Notes: a model not told the origin generated them from the letters alone. A stretch of DNA of 64,000 bases from Novosphingobium sp. (GCF_039595395.1 NZ_JBCNLP010000006.1:1245001-1309000), one strand, 5' to 3'; counted from the stretch's first letter, positions 1-9,075 are shown. Numbers and translations are program-made.

Positions 1-156
1 GAAGGGCCCGTTGCCGGCCACCGTCGCGATGCTGACCCGCCACAGGAAATCCTGGCCGTCGCCGCCTTGCGGATAGCAGGCCGCCACCTCACGGGTGACC
101 CCGCCGCCGTTTTTCCAGGGCGTGAGGTGATAATCCTCCGCAAGCAGCAGTTTCAC
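1..156 (-). CDS. hutD: HutD family protein, 5' part only
   Basis: The reverse complement reads as the first 52 residues of a HutD protein and runs off the left edge. It starts at GTG (156-154), and the N-terminus has the family's PWKNGGG motif followed by TREV (about residues 13-22). HutD is a cupin-like protein found in hut operons; it is thought to limit histidine or urocanate breakdown, but its reaction is not settled. It follows the broken hutU on the same strand, with a strong hairpin between them. Unlike hutU, this short piece has no frameshift. The GTG start has only a weak upstream purine stretch. Confidence 0.8.
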   Translation of the reverse strand, partial: MKLLLAEDYHLTPWKNGGGVTREVAACYPQGGDGQDFLWRVSIATVAGNGPF

Positions 157-174
157 GGCTCTCTCCGAAAAGAA

Positions 175-206
175 CCGCAGGGCTCTCGCGATCGAGAGCC
201 CTGCGG
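175..206 (-). terminator. Rho-independent terminator after hutU
   Basis: A perfect inverted repeat has 14-bp arms at 175-188 and 193-206 and a 4-nt loop. Read on the minus strand it comes ten bases after the hutU stop codon and is followed by a T-rich run, which fits an intrinsic terminator for hutU. It would separate hutU from hutD. Confidence 0.8.
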
Positions 207-215
207 CAGGGTGGG

Positions 216-1904
216 TCAGTTGCCCAGGATCGCGGGCAGGTTCAGGCCCTTGCTCGCGGGCGCAGTCGATGGCGATATCGTAGCCGGCATCGGCGTGACG
301 CATCACGCCGGTGGCCGGGTCGTTGGGCAGCACGCGGGCGATGCGCTCGGCGGCTTCGTCGGTGCCGTCGCAGACGATCACCATGCCCGAGTGCTGGGAG
401 AAGCCCATGCCCACGCCGCCGCCGTGGTGCAGCGACACCCAGGTCGCGCCGCTGGCGGTGTTCAGCAGGGCGTTCAGCAGCGGCCAGTCGGACACCGCGT
501 CGGAGCCGTCCTGCATGGCTTCGGTCTCGCGGTTCGGGCTGGCCACCGAGCCGGAGTCGAGGTGGTCGCGGCCGATGACGATCGGCGCCTTCAGCTCGCC
601 GTTGCGCACCATCTCGTTGAAGGCCAGGCCCAGGCGTTGGCGCGCTCGCCCAGGCCAACCCAGCAGATGCGCGCCGGCAGGCCCTGGAAGGCGATGCGCT
701 CGCGGGCCATGTCCAGCCAGCGGTGCAGGTGCGCGTCGTCGGGGATCAGCTCCTTCACCTTGGCGTCGGTCTTGTAGATGTCCTGCGGGGTCGCCGGACA
801 GCGCGGCCCAGCGGAACGGACCGATGCCGCGGCAGAACAGCGGGCGGATGTAGGCCGGCACGAAGCCGGGGAAGTCGAAGGCGTTGTCCACGCCCCTCTT
901 CCTTGGCCATCTGGCGGATGTTGTTGCCGTAGTCGAAGGTCGGCACGCCCTGCTCTGCTGGAAGGCCAGCATGGCTTTGACGTGCTCGGCCATCGACGGG
1001 CACGGGCGGCCTTCTCGACCGCCTTGGGATCGCTGACGCGCTTCTCCTTCCACGCGGCCAGCTCCAGCCCTCCGGCAGGTAGCCGTTGAGCGGATCGTGG
1101 GCGCTGGTCTGGTCGGTGACCATGTCCGGGCGCACGCCGCGGCGTGACCAGCTCCGGCAGGATTTCGGCCGCGTTGCCGCAGCAGGGCGATGGAGATGGC
1201 TTTGCCTTCGGCGGTGTATTGTTGGATCCGCGCCAGCGCGTCGTCCAGGTCCTTGGCCTGCTCGTCGACGTAGCGGGTGCGCAGGCGGAAATCGATGCGG
1301 CTCTGCTGGCACTCGATGTTCAGCGAGCAGGCGCCGGCCAGGGTGGCGGCCAGCGGCTGCGCGCCGCCCATGCCGCCCAGGCCGGCGGTCAGCACCCAGC
1401 GGCCCTTCAGGTTGCCGTCGTAATGCTGGCGGCCCGCCTCGACGAAGGTCTCGTAGGTGCCCTGCACGATGCCCTGGCTGCCGATGTAGATCCACGTGCC
1501 GGCGGTCATCTGGCCGTACATGGCCAGGCCCTTTTGGCGTCCAGTTCGTTGAAGTGTTCCCAGGTGGCCCAGTGCGGCACCAGGTTGGAGTTGGCGATCA
1601 GCACGCGCGGCGCGTTGGTGTGGGTTTTGAACACGCCGACCGGCTTGCCGGACTGCACCAGCAGGGTCTCGTCGTCTTCCAGCTTCTTCAGGGTCTCGAC
1701 GATCTTGTCGTAGAAGTCCCAGTTGCGCGCGGCGCGGCCGATGCCGCCGTACACCACCAGCTCCTTGGGGTTCTCCGCCACTTCCGGGTCGAGGTTGTTC
1801 ATCAGCATGCGCAGCGGCGCTTCGGTCAGCCAGCTCTTGGCATTCAGCGTAGTGCCGCGCGGGGCGCGGATCACCCGTTCATTGTAACGTGGATTCGAAG
1901 CCAT
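216..1904 (-). pseudogene. hutU: Urocanate hydratase with about ten frameshifts
   Basis: Urocanase converts urocanate to imidazolonepropionate, the second step of histidine breakdown. The whole protein can be read from ATG 1904 to TGA 216, but only by changing frame about ten times. Disruptions, judged against the known family sequence, lie near 1533, 1180, 1143, 1057, 997, 955, 896, 787, 635 and 250. Many are one-base gains or losses in G, C or A runs; a few are two bases. Every conserved block is present, including the N-terminal APRGTTL region, the glycine-rich NAD-binding region and the HHGGGVGMG motif near the C-terminus. The span is 1689 bp, close to a normal 557-562-codon gene. The protein resembles pseudomonad HutU more than I expected. 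With no stop-rich decay, poor base calling is likelier than a true pseudogene. Confidence 0.85.
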
Positions 1905-1935
1905 TTTCCTGTTCCTGTCACATGTGTTGAGGGGT

Positions 1936-2733
1936 TCAGATCAGGTCTTGCGCAAGCCCGACGATCCCGTTGAGGATCTTCCGCAAGTGAAAGCGAAGTT
2001 TCTCCGCTTTTTCCTCATCATAGTCGAAAGGATGAACTTCCGATCCGAGATAGGTCGATTGAGCCAGTTCCATCTGGATCGCATGAACATGATCCGCCGG
2101 ACGCCCATAATGGCGTGTGCTCCAGCCGCCCTTGAACCGCCCGTTGAGCACGGCATCATAGCCCTGCGCCGCAGTGGCGATGGCAAGAGCCGTCTGCTCC
2201 ACCAGAGCCGCGCAGGTCTTGCCGCTGTCGGTGCCGATGTTGAAATCGGGGAGCTTGCCCTCGAAAAGAAAGGGCACATGCGAGCGGATCGAATGGCAGT
2301 CATAGACGATCGCCACGCCGTGCAGCGCCTTCACCCGCGCGATCTCCGCGGCCAGCGCAGCATGATAGGGCTGATGGAAGGTCGCCAGACGCTGGGCAAT
2401 CTCCTCCTCGCCCGGCGCCTGGCCTTCCTGCCAGATGGCGCGCCCGTCGAAATCCGCATCCGGCACCAGCCCGGTCGTGTTCTGCCCCGGATAAAGGCTG
2501 TGACCGGAGGGATCGCGATTGGCATCGATGACGCTGCGATGGAAGGTCGCGCGCACCGTCGTCGCCCCCTCGACCAATCCGGCATAGAGGCGGTGCACAT
2601 GCCAGTCGGTATCGGCCAGAAGCTTGCCATTGTCGTTCAGCCGGTTCCAGATCGCCTCGGGAACATGGGTGCCGGTGTGAGGAAAGCTCAGGATCAGCGG
2701 CGAGGCGCCGCGCTCGATGTCGCAAACAGTCAT
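1936..2733 (-). CDS. hutG: N-formylglutamate deformylase
   Basis: 265 residues. It hydrolyses N-formylglutamate to glutamate and formate, the last step of the five-enzyme histidine pathway. Visible family marks are FPHTG at residues 17-21, a DTDWHV block near 41-46, DANRDP near 70-75 and a YDCHS motif around residues 145-150; these supply the metal and substrate ligands of the N-formylglutamate amidohydrolase family. The reading frame continues upstream past 2733, but the ATG at 2733 begins the conserved N-terminus, and the extension lies in a palindromic element. It is downstream of hutI and 31 bp upstream of hutU. Its frame is clean, in contrast to hutU. Confidence 0.92.
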   Translation of the reverse strand: MTVCDIERGASPLILSFPHTGTHVPEAIWNRLNDNGKLLADTDWHVHRLYAGLVEGATTVRATFHRSVIDANRDPSGHSLYPGQNTTGLVPDADFDGRAIWQEGQAPGEEEIAQRLATFHQPYHAALAAEIARVKALHGVAIVYDCHSIRSHVPFLFEGKLPDFNIGTDSGKTCAALVEQTALAIATAAQGYDAVLNGRFKGGWSTRHYGRPADHVHAIQMELAQSTYLGSEVHPFDYDEEKAEKLRFHLRKILNGIVGLAQDLI

Positions 2734-2782
2734 GTCAGAACCCTCTTGGTCGCAGACCGAAACCCGCTCAGAGCCCGTTTGA

Positions 2783-2911
2783 AAAATGCGCTTTCGCGCA
2801 TTTTCAGCGCGGCGCCGGCCCACTCCCCCGCCCGGCCACCCACAGGATACTACCGATGGGTGGCCGGGCGGGGGAGTGGGCTGGTGCCGCAAATTCGGCT
2901 TCGCCGAATTT
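2783..2911. repeat. Palindromic extragenic element with three hairpins
   Basis: The centre is a 25-bp perfect inverted repeat (2818-2842 and 2857-2881) around a 14-nt loop. It extends to 34-nt arms (2809-2842, 2857-2890) if two G:U-type mismatches are allowed. On each side is a smaller hairpin: 2783-2791 with 2796-2804 (4-nt loop), and 2891-2899 with 2903-2911 (3-nt loop). No gene fits this stretch. A diverged half copy lies at 6451-6486, so this looks like a REP/BIME-type dispersed element rather than a one-off terminator. As RNA it could also affect hutI-hutG readthrough. Confidence 0.8.
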
Positions 2912-2923
2912 CCAAACAGTCTC

Positions 2924-4144
2924 TCAGACAAAGCCCGGCCGTCCCTTGAAAAAGCGCATGTGGATCGGGTTGAAACCGATCCGGTACACCAGCTCGGCCG
3001 GGGCCTCGATGTTCCACACCGCCAGATCCGCGGATTTGCCGACCTCGATCGTGCCGGTGCGGTCCAGAATGTCCAGCGCACGCGCTGCTTCCCGCGTCGT
3101 CCCCGCGATGCATTCCTCGACCTTCAGGCCGAACAGCACCGCGCCCATATTCATGGTCAGCAGCAGCGAGGTGAGCGGAGAGGTGCCCGGATTGCTGTCG
3201 GTGGACAGGGCCATGCGCACACCCGCCTCGCGCAGCAGGGCTACCGGCGGCTTGCGCGTTTCATTGAGCGCATAGAATGCCCCCGGCAGAAGCACCGCGA
3301 CACTGCCGGCATCCGCCATGGCGGCGGCCCCTTCAGCGTCGAGATATTCGAGATGATCCGAGGACAAGGCCCCGAACGACGCCGCCAATTTCGCCCCGCC
3401 CAGGTTGGACAGTTGTTCGGCATGCAGCTTGACCGGCACATTGAGAGCGCGGGCCTTTTCAAACAGCACGGCGATTTCAGCGGGGGAAAAGGCAATGCCC
3501 TCGCAAAAGCCATCCACCGCATCGACCAGACCCTCGGCATGGGCGGCCTCCAGGCCGGGCAGCACGACCTGTGCCAGATAATCCGCATTGCGGCCCTTAT
3601 ACGCGACCGGCGTGGCGTGAGCGCCCAGATAGGTGGTCAGCACCCGGACTGGGCGCAGCGTTTCAAGGCGGCGCGCGGCGCGCAGCATGCGCAGCTCGGC
3701 ATCGATGTTGAGGCCATAGCCCGACTTGATCTCGATGGTCGTCACACCCTCGGCCATCAGCGTATCCAGACGCGGCAGCGTGGCCGCCACCAGCTCATCG
3801 ACCGACAGGGCATTGGTCGCCCGCACCGAGGAGGCGATCCCGCCGCCGGATCGCGCCACCTCTTCATAGGTCGCGCCATTGAGCCGCATCTCGAACTCGC
3901 GCGCACGGTCGCCGCCGTAAACCAGATGGGTGTGGCAATCGATCAGCCCCGGCGTCACCCAGCGCCCCTGAAGGTCGATCACCGTGGCATCCCCGGCGGG
4001 CAGGCGACCGTCCGACCCGATGGCAACGATGGTACCGCCATCGATCAGGATGGAGCCATTCTCGACCACGCCCAGACCTGCATGGTCAGGGGCGAGCGTC
4101 GCGATCCTGGCATTGGCGAGCAGGGTTTTTTGCAAGCGAGACAC
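2924..4144 (-). CDS. hutI: Imidazolonepropionase
   Basis: 406 residues, the normal length. It opens the imidazolone ring to give N-formimidoylglutamate, the third step of histidine breakdown. It belongs to the metal-dependent amidohydrolase superfamily: the DCHTHL motif gives metal ligands H71 and H73, followed by an IKSGYG block near residue 140, a KLHAEQ block near 240 and a catalytic-site STDSNPG block near 310. The start at 4144 is right at the divergent hutF promoter region. Transcription probably continues through the palindromic element into hutG and hutU. The HutC-type operator 40 bp upstream suggests induction by urocanate. Confidence 0.95.
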   Translation of the reverse strand: MSRLQKTLLANARIATLAPDHAGLGVVENGSILIDGGTIVAIGSDGRLPAGDATVIDLQGRWVTPGLIDCHTHLVYGGDRAREFEMRLNGATYEEVARSGGGIASSVRATNALSVDELVAATLPRLDTLMAEGVTTIEIKSGYGLNIDAELRMLRAARRLETLRPVRVLTTYLGAHATPVAYKGRNADYLAQVVLPGLEAAHAEGLVDAVDGFCEGIAFSPAEIAVLFEKARALNVPVKLHAEQLSNLGGAKLAASFGALSSDHLEYLDAEGAAAMADAGSVAVLLPGAFYALNETRKPPVALLREAGVRMALSTDSNPGTSPLTSLLLTMNMGAVLFGLKVEECIAGTTREAARALDILDRTGTIEVGKSADLAVWNIEAPAELVYRIGFNPIHMRFFKGRPGFV

Positions 4145-4183
4145 GACGCCTTTTCCCTATTTTTCTCTTTCCTTGCCGCAAAC

Positions 4184-4195
4184 ATGTATATACAT
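4184..4195. promoter_or_regulatory. Putative HutC operator
   Basis: A perfect 12-bp palindrome (ATGTATATACAT) lies in the 105-bp AT-rich gap between divergent hutI and hutF. Its core, TGTATATACA, matches what I recall of HutC sites in other proteobacteria. hutC itself is 1.5 kb away. One site here could repress both hutI-hutG-hutU and hutF-hutC until urocanate is present. Confidence 0.65.
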
Positions 4196-4249
4196 AATAT
4201 CGCCATAGCAAGTGATAAATATGGCAGCCCGCAGGATGCCCCGAAGCGG

Positions 4250-5614
4250 ATGGAGGCGATGGTGACGAGTGTCTTTGCAAAGTCGGCGCTGCTGGAAACA
4301 GGCTGGGCACACAGCGTGCGCTTCGAGCTGGAACATGGCTGCATCCGAAGCATCCAGACCGATGCGCAGCCCCATCCCGACGATGAGCACCATGACATCA
4401 TGGTTCCGGGCACCCCCAATGTGCACAGCCACGCCTTTCAGCGCGCCATGTCCGGACTCGCCGAAACGCGCGGGCCCACCAACGACAGCTTCTGGAGCTG
4501 GCGGACGGTGATGTACCGTTTCGCCCTCGCCTTCCGGCCCGAACAGCTCGAGGCGGTGGCGGCGCAACTCTACATGGAAATGCTGGAGGCCGGCTTCACC
4601 CGTGTCGGCGAATTCCATTACCTGCATCACGATCAGGACGGCCAGCCCTATGCCAACATCGCCGAACATGCCGAGCGCGTGGCAGCGGCCGCGGCGGCGA
4701 CGGGCATCGCGCTGACGCTGTTGCCGGTCTTTTATGCCCATTCCGGTTTCGGCGGCGCGGCCCCTTCACCGCAGCAACGGCGTTTCATCAACTCGGTCGA
4801 TGGCTACGGCCGTCTGGTGGCGGCGTGCCGTTCGACCGTGGAGGCCATGCCGGGCGGCCGTGTTGGCCTGGCACCCCACAGCCTGCGCGCGGCCACGCCC
4901 GAAGAGCTGACCGAAATTCTGGCTTTCAAGGCAGGCGGCCCCGTCCACATCCATATTTCCGAGCAGGTCAAAGAGGTCGAGGAATGCATCGTCAGGCTGG
5001 GCGCGCGCCCGGTGGAATGGCTGCTGGCCAATGCGCCGGTCGACCGGGACTGGACGCTGGTGCATGCGACCCATGTCGATGAGCGCGAAATTGCCGGCAT
5101 GGGCCGGGCCAAAGCCGTTGTGGGCCTGTGCCCCATCACCGAGGCCAATCTGGGCGACGGCATCTTCCCGGTCCCGCCCTTTCTGCAGCAGGGCGGCCGT
5201 TTCGGCATCGGGTCGGATTCGAACATCGCGATCTCGCTGACGCAGGAGCTGCGCATGCTCGAATATTCGCAGCGGCTGGCCTTGCGCTCACGCAACATCA
5301 TCGCCGATGCGGGGCAGTCGACCGGCGCGCGCCTGCTGGCCGAAGCCGTCAGCGGCGGCGCGCAATCGATCCATGGCGGCGGCGCCCTCAAGGCCGGTGG
5401 GGAGGCGAGCTTCGTTGCGCTCGACACCAGCGCCGTGCCCTATCTGGCACCCGAGGCCGTGCTTGATCACTGGATCTTCGGCGATGGGGTGGGGATCGAC
5501 AGTGTCTGGGTTCTGGGCAAAAAACGGGTTTCTCAAGGCCGCCATGTTGATCGTGACAGGATTTCAGCGCAATACCGCCAGACGATGAAGGACCTTCTTC
5601 ACGACTTCGCGTGA
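4250..5614 (+). CDS. hutF: Formimidoylglutamate deiminase
   Basis: About 454 residues. It deiminates N-formimidoyl-L-glutamate to N-formyl-L-glutamate and ammonia, which HutG then cleaves; the pair defines the five-step hut pathway. It is an amidohydrolase-superfamily enzyme: metal-binding HSH near residues 59-61, a conserved FHYLHHD block near 120-127, HIHISEQ near 240, HATHVDE near 280 and a GSDSNIA block with the catalytic Asp near 325. The same frame is open far upstream because hutI is antisense there. Two close ATGs (4250 and 4259) are possible; a GGAGG sits too near the second, so the first is used here. It is divergent from hutI and 58 bp before hutC. Confidence 0.92.
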   Translation: MEAMVTSVFAKSALLETGWAHSVRFELEHGCIRSIQTDAQPHPDDEHHDIMVPGTPNVHSHAFQRAMSGLAETRGPTNDSFWSWRTVMYRFALAFRPEQLEAVAAQLYMEMLEAGFTRVGEFHYLHHDQDGQPYANIAEHAERVAAAAAATGIALTLLPVFYAHSGFGGAAPSPQQRRFINSVDGYGRLVAACRSTVEAMPGGRVGLAPHSLRAATPEELTEILAFKAGGPVHIHISEQVKEVEECIVRLGARPVEWLLANAPVDRDWTLVHATHVDEREIAGMGRAKAVVGLCPITEANLGDGIFPVPPFLQQGGRFGIGSDSNIAISLTQELRMLEYSQRLALRSRNIIADAGQSTGARLLAEAVSGGAQSIHGGGALKAGGEASFVALDTSAVPYLAPEAVLDHWIFGDGVGIDSVWVLGKKRVSQGRHVDRDRISAQYRQTMKDLLHDFA

Positions 5615-5672
5615 TGCCCGAGCAGACCGCCGGCCCCGAAGCGCAAAACTCGCCGCGCATGCAGGATTTTGG

Positions 5673-6428
5673 ATGAAAACGACGTCACCAGCCACCATCT
5701 CGCTGCACCAGCAAATTCTGGGCGACATCGAAAGGCGGATTGTGTCGGGGGAATGGAGCCCCGGCTATCAACTGCCCATCGAGATCGAGATGGCCAAATC
5801 CTATCAGGTCTCGCGCATGACGATGAACAAGGTGCTGACCCGCCTTGCGAACAACGGCCTGATCGAGCGGCGCAAAGGATCCGGCAGTTTTGTGGCGCAA
5901 CCACGGGTGCAGTCGGCCGTTCTGGAAATTCACGATATCGAAGCCGAAGTCCGCAGCCTGAACCGCGAATACCGCTTCAGGCTGGTGAGCCGCACCACAC
6001 GCAAAGCCAACGCCGCTGACGCCGCCGCCTTCCTCCCGGAACGCAAGAGCCAGGTTCTGGATATCTCCTGCGTGCATTTTGCTGGACGCCGCCCCTTTTG
6101 CACCGAGGACCGGCTGATCAACCTCAATGTCGTCCCCGAGGCTGGCGACATCGACTTTGCCCACCATGCGCCCGGCCAGTGGCTGCAGCGACAAGTCCCC
6201 TGGACCACCGCCGAACACAAGATCTATGCCGTGGGAGCCGATGCGGAGCACGCCGCCTTGCTCGAGGTGGATGAGGGCGCACCATGCCTGGTCGTCCAGC
6301 GGCGCACCTGGCATGAAGGGGCGGCGGTCACCTTCGTGCGCTTCACCTACCCTGCCGACATGCATGCCATCATCGCAAGCTTCACGCCGGCCACCTCCAG
6401 CGCCTCGACGCCTCCACCGGCAGATTAA
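5673..6428 (+). CDS. hutC: Histidine utilisation repressor, GntR/HutC family
   Basis: 251 residues. The N-terminal winged helix of the GntR family spans about residues 11-76, with the recognition segment around QVSRMTMNKVLTRL and a wing ending GSGSFV. A UTRA ligand domain follows (about 95-245), which in HutC senses urocanate. It lies 58 bp after hutF in the same direction, so the repressor is probably made from the operon it controls, giving autoregulation. The palindrome at 4184-4195 is its likely target. The function call rests on family plus location; the UTRA domain alone would not specify the ligand. Confidence 0.9.
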   Translation: MKTTSPATISLHQQILGDIERRIVSGEWSPGYQLPIEIEMAKSYQVSRMTMNKVLTRLANNGLIERRKGSGSFVAQPRVQSAVLEIHDIEAEVRSLNREYRFRLVSRTTRKANAADAAAFLPERKSQVLDISCVHFAGRRPFCTEDRLINLNVVPEAGDIDFAHHAPGQWLQRQVPWTTAEHKIYAVGADAEHAALLEVDEGAPCLVVQRRTWHEGAAVTFVRFTYPADMHAIIASFTPATSSASTPPPAD

Positions 6429-6823
6429 GGGCCGGGAGGCCGTTGGGGCCATGCGCGAAAGCGCATTTTCGGCACGGCACCGGCCCGACATGATGCCGGC
6501 CTCGATAGATCGTAAAGGCGGATGCCCCCGCGCCCGGCGGCGCGCCTGCTCCCATCGCCTGTGACAGATCGTCCATCCCGGACGACCGGCCGGATCGACG
6601 GCAAGCGGGGCGTAGACGAGGCTGTCATTCGCCGCTAACCCTATGGAAAGCTCGGATGCGCCGCGCGCTGGCGAGGACGGAAGGCTGGTCCGAAAGGTGA
6701 TCTGCCCCTGCCCGCCGCCAGGGCAAGGCGTATCGTTTTGTATAGGCACGACCAAGGCCAGCCGTCATGAGGGTCACGCAGCAGAGGCCCGCAGGAGAGG
6801 CCGGGAAAAGAGGATCCTAACCC
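6429..6823. other. Intergenic stretch between hutC and cstA
   Basis: 395 bp with no convincing gene. It holds the half copy of the palindromic element (6451-6486) near the hutC end. The last 100 bp must hold the cstA promoter; a TTTTGTATAGG stretch near 6735-6745 could supply a -10 box, but I could not pair it with a clear -35 box. Frames open here run into hutC or cstA in the wrong phase. Confidence 0.55.
6451..6486. repeat. Half copy of the palindromic extragenic element
   Basis: The 26 bases from 6461 match 2796-2821 at all but three or four positions, in the same orientation. The small stem ATGCGC/GCGCAT with a GAAA loop (6451-6466) is kept, but the long second arm is absent. It lies 22 bp past the hutC stop codon and may also end hutC transcription. 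Confidence 0.65.
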
Positions 6824-8866
6824 TTGTTCAAAGCACTTCTCTGGGGCGCCATCGCGCTGCTCGGCGCCGCCGCGCTGGCCATCGTGGCCTGGCTGCATGG
6901 CGAGACCGTGAATGCCCTGTGGGTCGTGGTCGCGGCGGTCTGCGTCTATCTGATCGCCTATCGCTTCTACGCCCGGTTCATCGCCGACAAGGTGCTGCGG
7001 CTCGATCCCCGACGGCCGACACCGGCGATCGCCAAGGCCGACGGACTGGATTTCGTGGCCACCGACAGAGCCGTGCTCTTCGGCCATCATTTCGCGGCGA
7101 TCGCCGGGGCCGGGCCGCTGGTCGGGCCCGTGCTGGCGGCGCAAATGGGCTATCTGCCCGGCATGCTGTGGATTCTGGCCGGCGTGGTGCTGGCAGGCGC
7201 CGTGCAGGATTTCATGGTGCTGTTCATCTCGATGCGGCGCGACGGGCGCTCGCTGGGCGAGCTGATCCGCATGCATATGGGATCGGTGCCCGGCGTGATC
7301 GCGCTCTTCGGCACCTTCCTGATCATGGTCATCATTCTGGCGGTGCTGGCGCTGATCGTGGTGAAGGCGCTGACCAACAGCCCGTGGGGCACCTTCACCA
7401 TCGCGGCCACCATTCCGCTGGCCCTGCTGATGGGCGCCTACAGCCGCTGGCTGCGGCCCGGCAAGATCGGCGAAGTGTCGGTGCTGGGCTTTATCGGGCT
7501 GATGCTGGCGCTGGTCTATGGGCGCAATGTCGCGGAATCGGCACTGCTGGCGCCGCTCTTCACCTTCACTGCGAAGCAGCTCTGCTATATCCTTATCGGC
7601 TATGGTTTTTTGGCTTCGGTGCTGCCGGTCTGGGCACTGCTGGCGCCGCGTGACTATCTCTCCACCTTCCTCAAGATCGGCGCGATTCTGGCGCTGGCCG
7701 TGGGCATCGTCATCACCGCGCCGCCACTGCGCATGCCGCAGATCACGGGTTTTGCCAGCACCGGCGGGCCGGTCTGGTCGGGGTCGCTGTTCCCCTTCCT
7801 GTTCATCACCATCGCCTGCGGGGCGGTCTCAGGCTTCCACGCCCTGATCGCCAGCGGCACCACGCCCAAGCTGATCGCCAATGAGGGGCATGCCACCTCC
7901 ATCGGCTATGGCGCGATGCTGGCCGAAAGCATGGTGGCGATCATGGCGCTGGTGAGCGCCAGCGTGATCGATCCGGCAGTCTATTTCACCATGAACAGCC
8001 CGGCCGCGGTCGTGGGCACCACCTCGGCCAGCGCGGCCCATGCCGTCACCTCCATGGGCTTTCCGGTGAGCGCGAGCACCATCGACGGCGTGGCCCATGA
8101 TGTGGGCGAGACGACGATCATCTCACGCGCGGGCGGTGCGCCGACTTTGGCAGTCGGCATGGCGCAGATCTTCAGCAGCCTGTTCGGCAACAAGGCGATG
8201 ATGGCCTTCTGGTATCATTTCGCCATCCTGTTCGAGGCGCTGTTTATCCTCACCGCCGTGGATGCGGGCACACGCGCCTGCCGCTTCATGATCCAGGATC
8301 TGATCGGCCTTGCCGTGCCCAGCTTCCGCAATGCGACGGGCCTTGTGCCTTCGCTCAGCGCCACGCTGCTCTGTGTCGCGGCATGGGGGTTCTTTCTCTA
8401 TCAGGGGGTGACCGATCCGCTGGGCGGGGTGAACACGCTGTGGCCGCTGTTCGGCATTTCGAACCAGATGCTGGCCGCGATTGCCCTGACGCTGGCGACG
8501 GTGTTCCTGTTCCAGATGAAGCGGCAGGCCTATGCCTGGGTCAGCGCCCTGCCCGCCGCTTGGCTGCTGATCTGCACGCTTTATGCCGGCAGTCTGAAGG
8601 TGGGCTCGAGCGATCCGGCGGTGGGCTTTCTGGCCCATGCCTCGCGGTTTCAGGGCGCGCTGGCGGACGGCAAATTGCTGGGCCCGGCCAAGAGCCTGCA
8701 GGATATGCAGGCGATCATCTTCAACGACAGGGTGGATGCGGGGTTGACCCTGGTCTTCATGCTCGTGGTGCTGTCCATTCTGGCCTATGGCATTCGCGCC
8801 TGTCTGGCGGCCAGAGCCAGCGATGGGCCCATGGATGAGGCGCTTGCCGCCGCCGCAGCATCATGA
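6824..8866 (+). CDS. cstA: CstA-family carbon starvation transporter
   Basis: 680 residues, polytopic inner-membrane protein of the CstA/BtsT family, which takes up pyruvate (and in some reports peptides) in carbon-limited cells. Hydrophobic helices run almost end to end. Family-typical blocks include the HHFAAIAGAGPLVGP segment near residues 85-100, QDF about 128, and the SGFHALIASGTTPK block near 345. It starts at TTG (6824), with an AGAGGA purine box about 8-13 bp upstream; no ATG gives a better N-terminus. Its stop overlaps the start of the small YbdD/YjiX-like gene, the same pairing as E. coli btsT-yjiX. The exact substrate cannot be told from sequence. Confidence 0.9.
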   Translation: MFKALLWGAIALLGAAALAIVAWLHGETVNALWVVVAAVCVYLIAYRFYARFIADKVLRLDPRRPTPAIAKADGLDFVATDRAVLFGHHFAAIAGAGPLVGPVLAAQMGYLPGMLWILAGVVLAGAVQDFMVLFISMRRDGRSLGELIRMHMGSVPGVIALFGTFLIMVIILAVLALIVVKALTNSPWGTFTIAATIPLALLMGAYSRWLRPGKIGEVSVLGFIGLMLALVYGRNVAESALLAPLFTFTAKQLCYILIGYGFLASVLPVWALLAPRDYLSTFLKIGAILALAVGIVITAPPLRMPQITGFASTGGPVWSGSLFPFLFITIACGAVSGFHALIASGTTPKLIANEGHATSIGYGAMLAESMVAIMALVSASVIDPAVYFTMNSPAAVVGTTSASAAHAVTSMGFPVSASTIDGVAHDVGETTIISRAGGAPTLAVGMAQIFSSLFGNKAMMAFWYHFAILFEALFILTAVDAGTRACRFMIQDLIGLAVPSFRNATGLVPSLSATLLCVAAWGFFLYQGVTDPLGGVNTLWPLFGISNQMLAAIALTLATVFLFQMKRQAYAWVSALPAAWLLICTLYAGSLKVGSSDPAVGFLAHASRFQGALADGKLLGPAKSLQDMQAIIFNDRVDAGLTLVFMLVVLSILAYGIRACLAARASDGPMDEALAAAAAS

Positions 8867-9057
8867 GCCTGCTGCGCGATCTTCTCGGCAAGCTGGCGGA
8901 AACGGCGCGGCTGATGGTGGGGCAAAGCTCCTATCCGGCCTATCTCGCCCATATGGCGGCCTGCCACCCCGAGGCCCCGGTCATGGACGAAAAGAGCTTT
9001 TTCCGTGAACGCCAGCAGGCGCGCTATCAGGGCAAGAAGGGCGGACGCTGCTGCTGA
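8863..9057 (+). CDS. YbdD/YjiX family small protein
   Basis: 64 residues, overlapping cstA by ATGA, so translation is probably coupled. The sequence fits the YbdD/YjiX (DUF466) family: a basic/hydrophobic start, a YPAYLAHM stretch near residues 25-33 and the hallmark Arg/Lys-rich end with a Cys pair. The role of these partners is not firmly known; they appear to be needed for, or to modulate, the CstA/BtsT transporter. It ends 18 bp from the convergent metalloprotease gene, leaving no room for a separate terminator. Confidence 0.85.
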   Translation: MSLLRDLLGKLAETARLMVGQSSYPAYLAHMAACHPEAPVMDEKSFFRERQQARYQGKKGGRCC

Positions 9058-9075
9058 GCCCCGCCCTCATCGACC

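Noticed and set aside
2734..3081. N-terminal extension of hutG by about 116 codons
   Set aside because: It runs through the palindromic element and the end of hutI out of frame; the conserved HutG N-terminus begins at 2733.
2786..4249. A long plus-strand frame that continues in phase into hutF (about 942 codons in all)
   Set aside because: The first 480 codons are antisense to hutI and show no family features; only the HutF part from about 4250 is credible.
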